Source: a virus
Direction: 5' to 3' (one strand)
Length of the DNA stretch: 22,948 nt
Virus record (IMG/VR): IMGVR_UViG_3300046804_001189
Span: 1-22,948 of that record
Positions 21,247-22,948 of this stretch are shown in pieces. A program made the translations under genes and the position numbers. The first letter of the stretch is position 1. Each line of letters opens with the position of its first letter. The notes under the pieces were generated by a model. That model worked only from the letters and a program-made list of their open reading frames with translations, searched no databases and had not been told where the DNA came from.

Positions 21247-21792
21247 ATGAAAATTTTAGAAAACTTAATAAGCCTACCAGATTGTCAATTCTTAACCAAT
21301 GTAATCAATGCCGCGTGGCTATCTGCCAAAATGAAGTTTCCAGGTAAAAAACTTGGAGATAATCTAGTTGCGGAATCTTTCAGCGCATACGCATTACCCG
21401 AAACTGATGATTTGCTGTGGCATTTAACTAGACGTGTTGCCGAGGAAACTGGTAAACGTTTAGTACCGACTTATAGTTATTGTCGAATCTATCATAAAGG
21501 TGCAATTTTGCCATTACATCAAGACAGAGAATCGTGCGAATATTCAATCAGTCTTAAAGTTAGTGGTGATGATTGGCCAATTTGGTTTAATGTAGACGGT
21601 CCTAAAGAGCTTGTGCTACCAAACGGCACTGGTGTGTTGTATAAGGGATTAGATACTCCGCATTGGAGAGAACGATTTACAGGCAATACATGTATTCAAG
21701 TATTCTTTCACTGGGTTGACGCCAACGGTCCGTACGCAGAATGGCGTTATGATAAACGTCCTTACTTAACCCAGCTTACAGTCCCACGCTAA
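21247..21792 (+). CDS. Putative Fe(II)/2-oxoglutarate oxygenase-like protein (prolyl-hydroxylase-type layout)
   Basis: The 181-residue protein has YSYCRIYHKGAILPLHQDRE (76-95) with H91-x-D93, a strand SISLKVSGDDWPIWFNVDG, then GTGVLYKGLDTPHWRERF (127-144) with H139 as third iron ligand and R141/R143 nearby, and a final FFHWVDANGPYAEWRYDKRP. The arrangement R-x-Y...H-x-D...H...R fits a 2OG-Fe(II) oxygenase of the prolyl-hydroxylase type. It differs clearly from the Oxy_5-like neighbours. It is the only plus-strand gene in this block and converges on the next oxygenase gene, overlapping it by 27 bases at the 3' ends. Substrate unknown. Confidence 0.75.
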   Translation: MKILENLISLPDCQFLTNVINAAWLSAKMKFPGKKLGDNLVAESFSAYALPETDDLLWHLTRRVAEETGKRLVPTYSYCRIYHKGAILPLHQDRESCEYSISLKVSGDDWPIWFNVDGPKELVLPNGTGVLYKGLDTPHWRERFTGNTCIQVFFHWVDANGPYAEWRYDKRPYLTQLTVPR

Positions 21793-22344
21793 CACTCGCC
21801 TAGTACCGGTACCTTGCCATGGATACACTTGATGTGGCAACCAACTAGGAAATATTAACATCATTCCTACCGCTGGTTTTATATGAGCAAATTGAACATG
21901 ACTTGGGTTAGGTGATTGGCCAAATTGAAAACTAATACAACAATCTGTTTCTGCACTATTAGGATTTAGGTCGGGTACTTCTAAATATAAATTTCCAGAA
22001 ATGTCCCCATTAGGATGTGTATGTGTAACTTGATAACTGTTTGCTGGCTGAGTTATTGTCCAACAGTTTGCAAGTTTAGGAGTTAATTTTGCATATTCTT
22101 GCGACTGTGTATAATATTCAAGAGCGTGTTGTTCAATCCACTCACTAAGCCACTGTCTATCTTCAGCGGATGGCAATACTCTACGCTGTTCACCACCACG
22201 GAGTGTTAAATCGCTGTATGGATAATCTATGCTAGTTGCTGAGGTTTTAAATAAGTCTACACTTAGCTGGTTTATTTTTGATAATACATCAGCAGGAACA
22301 TAAACTTTAGCAATAGCAATAGGATTAAAAAACTTAATGTCCAT
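21766..22344 (-). CDS. Putative Fe(II)/2-oxoglutarate oxygenase (2OG-FeII_Oxy_5-like)
   Basis: The 192-residue protein contains YQVTHTHPNGDISGNLYLEV (104-123) with H108/H110, MMLIFPSWLPHQVYPW (161-176) with H171, and TGTRRVLAWDC (179-189) with R182/R183. The first ligand pair is H-x-H, as in two of its neighbours. It overlaps the end of the halogenase gene by 11 bases on the same strand, so the two are likely co-translated and may act together. Its 3' end overlaps the convergent plus-strand oxygenase gene. Substrate unknown. Confidence 0.8.
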   Translation of the reverse strand: MDIKFFNPIAIAKVYVPADVLSKINQLSVDLFKTSATSIDYPYSDLTLRGGEQRRVLPSAEDRQWLSEWIEQHALEYYTQSQEYAKLTPKLANCWTITQPANSYQVTHTHPNGDISGNLYLEVPDLNPNSAETDCCISFQFGQSPNPSHVQFAHIKPAVGMMLIFPSWLPHQVYPWQGTGTRRVLAWDCKLG

Positions 22345-22948
22345 ATTTGTTCTTTAAAAACTCATATAGTGTTGGTTCATCTTTAGCAACATCGTTCCAG
22401 TAGGCTTTTTTCTTTTCAAAGATAGCAAAACTTTCTGCGTATTTGTCTTTATAATCTTCTTCATCACGTAATTGTTCATAGGCAATTGTAATAGGATCTA
22501 AAATAGGATAATTCATACCTGTACTAATACGTGTAATGCCGCCATCTAATGATGCAGTACCTGTGAACATTTTTCTATGTTGTAAATCGTAAAATCCGTG
22601 GAAACTTTGTGGCTCCATGCTAACCATTCCTGGGCTGTATGTGCGTGAACCGTTGGCTTTCCAATAGTCTGAGTCGTCTCTGATACTAAGTGCATAGTGC
22701 TGTGCTACAAATTCTGAGAAATTTCTAAAAATTTGTAAGGTAGCAGAGTTATAAACATCAATGTCCCATTGTGTTACCGCTGGACGTTGTAATGTTTTAA
22801 CTAATTTAAACAAGAATTCATGCACACTAAACAAGCCATTAGATTCTAATGGTTCAATAAATCCTGCACTAAGTCCAATGGCTACGCAATTTTTAACCCA
22901 TGTACGTTTATGAATACCTACACGCATTGGAACATCTTTAAATTCAAG
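22334..22948 (-). CDS. Flavin-dependent halogenase, tryptophan halogenase type (C-terminal part; start outside window)
   Basis: The minus strand is open to the window edge, giving 204 C-terminal codons plus stop; the in-frame ATG at 22927 is internal to conserved sequence and not the likely start. The segment WVKNCVAIGLSAGFIEPLES is the FAD-side signature of PrnA-type tryptophan halogenases (family pattern W-V-K-N-C-V-A-I-G-L-S...F-x-E-P-L-E-S-T). The N-terminal GxGxxG FAD motif and the W-x-W-x-I-P halogenation motif would lie outside, so activity cannot be judged. Such enzymes use FADH2, O2 and halide to chlorinate or brominate aromatic substrates; phage members have unknown targets. The gene overlaps the following oxygenase gene by 11 bases. 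Confidence 0.88.
   Translation of the reverse strand, partial: LEFKDVPMRVGIHKRTWVKNCVAIGLSAGFIEPLESNGLFSVHEFLFKLVKTLQRPAVTQWDIDVYNSATLQIFRNFSEFVAQHYALSIRDDSDYWKANGSRTYSPGMVSMEPQSFHGFYDLQHRKMFTGTASLDGGITRISTGMNYPILDPITIAYEQLRDEEDYKDKYAESFAIFEKKKAYWNDVAKDEPTLYEFLKNKYGH

Noticed and set aside
22334-22927. ATG at 22927 as the true start of the halogenase
   Set aside because: The frame stays open to the window edge with family-like sequence before this Met, and the FAD-binding N-terminus must lie upstream.
1-22948. tRNA genes, CRISPR arrays, insertion sequences or attachment sites
   Set aside because: None recognised on either strand; gaps are short and filled by promoters, terminators and the hairpin region described.

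Overview
The window is a segment of a T4-like (myovirus) phage genome that probably infects a Gram-negative bacterium. Support comes from a large terminase, a T4 gp4-type head completion nuclease, tail tube and sheath, neck proteins of the gp13/gp14/gp15 type, a gp1-type deoxynucleotide monophosphate kinase, and repeated T4-late-type promoter boxes (N-A-T-A-A-A-T-A). The DNA is AT-rich and tightly packed. No tRNA, rRNA, CRISPR array or insertion sequence was seen. The style (clusters of 2OG-Fe(II) oxygenases beside a flavin halogenase, greatly enlarged sheath and neck proteins) is that of aquatic T4-like phages. A Gram-negative host is inferred from the signal-peptide-bearing outer-membrane barrel and the periplasmic binding protein.

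Layout. Positions 1-6693 (minus) hold packaging, head and tail genes: a cut-off gene of unknown function, the large terminase, three small probable virion proteins (one with a T4-like capsid-targeting N-terminus), a gp16-like small terminase, a gp4-like nuclease, an unknown, a gp19/gp54-like tail-tube-fold protein and the tail tube. Positions 6713-10141 (minus) encode a 1142-residue tail sheath. Positions 10248-12049 hold a plus-strand Zn/HNH-like protein, a minus-strand dNMP kinase with its own sigma70-type promoter, and a minus-strand gp13-like neck protein. Positions 12092-15422 (plus) encode gp14-like and gp15-like neck/tail completion proteins and a Nudix hydrolase, ending at a bidirectional terminator.

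Positions 15462-19529 (minus) are the most unusual part: a four-gene cassette coding for an Fe(III)-type ABC transporter (permease, ATPase, periplasmic binding protein) and an outer-membrane beta-barrel. It starts from a perfect consensus bacterial promoter (TTGACA, 17-base spacer, TATAAT) placed 5 bases from the permease start codon. The 129-base gap between the binding protein and the barrel is tiled by four inverted repeats. Immediately upstream (19526-22948) lie five putative non-haem Fe(II)/2-oxoglutarate oxygenases and the C-terminal part of a flavin-dependent (tryptophan-type) halogenase.

Working idea: the phage carries a complete ferric-iron uptake route (outer-membrane pore, periplasmic binder, inner-membrane ABC pump) next to a set of iron-using oxygenases, and may express it from the host RNA polymerase. 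A second genome-wide theme is that seven late-type promoter boxes lie only 4-6 bases before the ATG, without a Shine-Dalgarno sequence. In the T4 geometry that would give leaderless late mRNAs. All functional assignments are from reading the translated sequence, without database searches.
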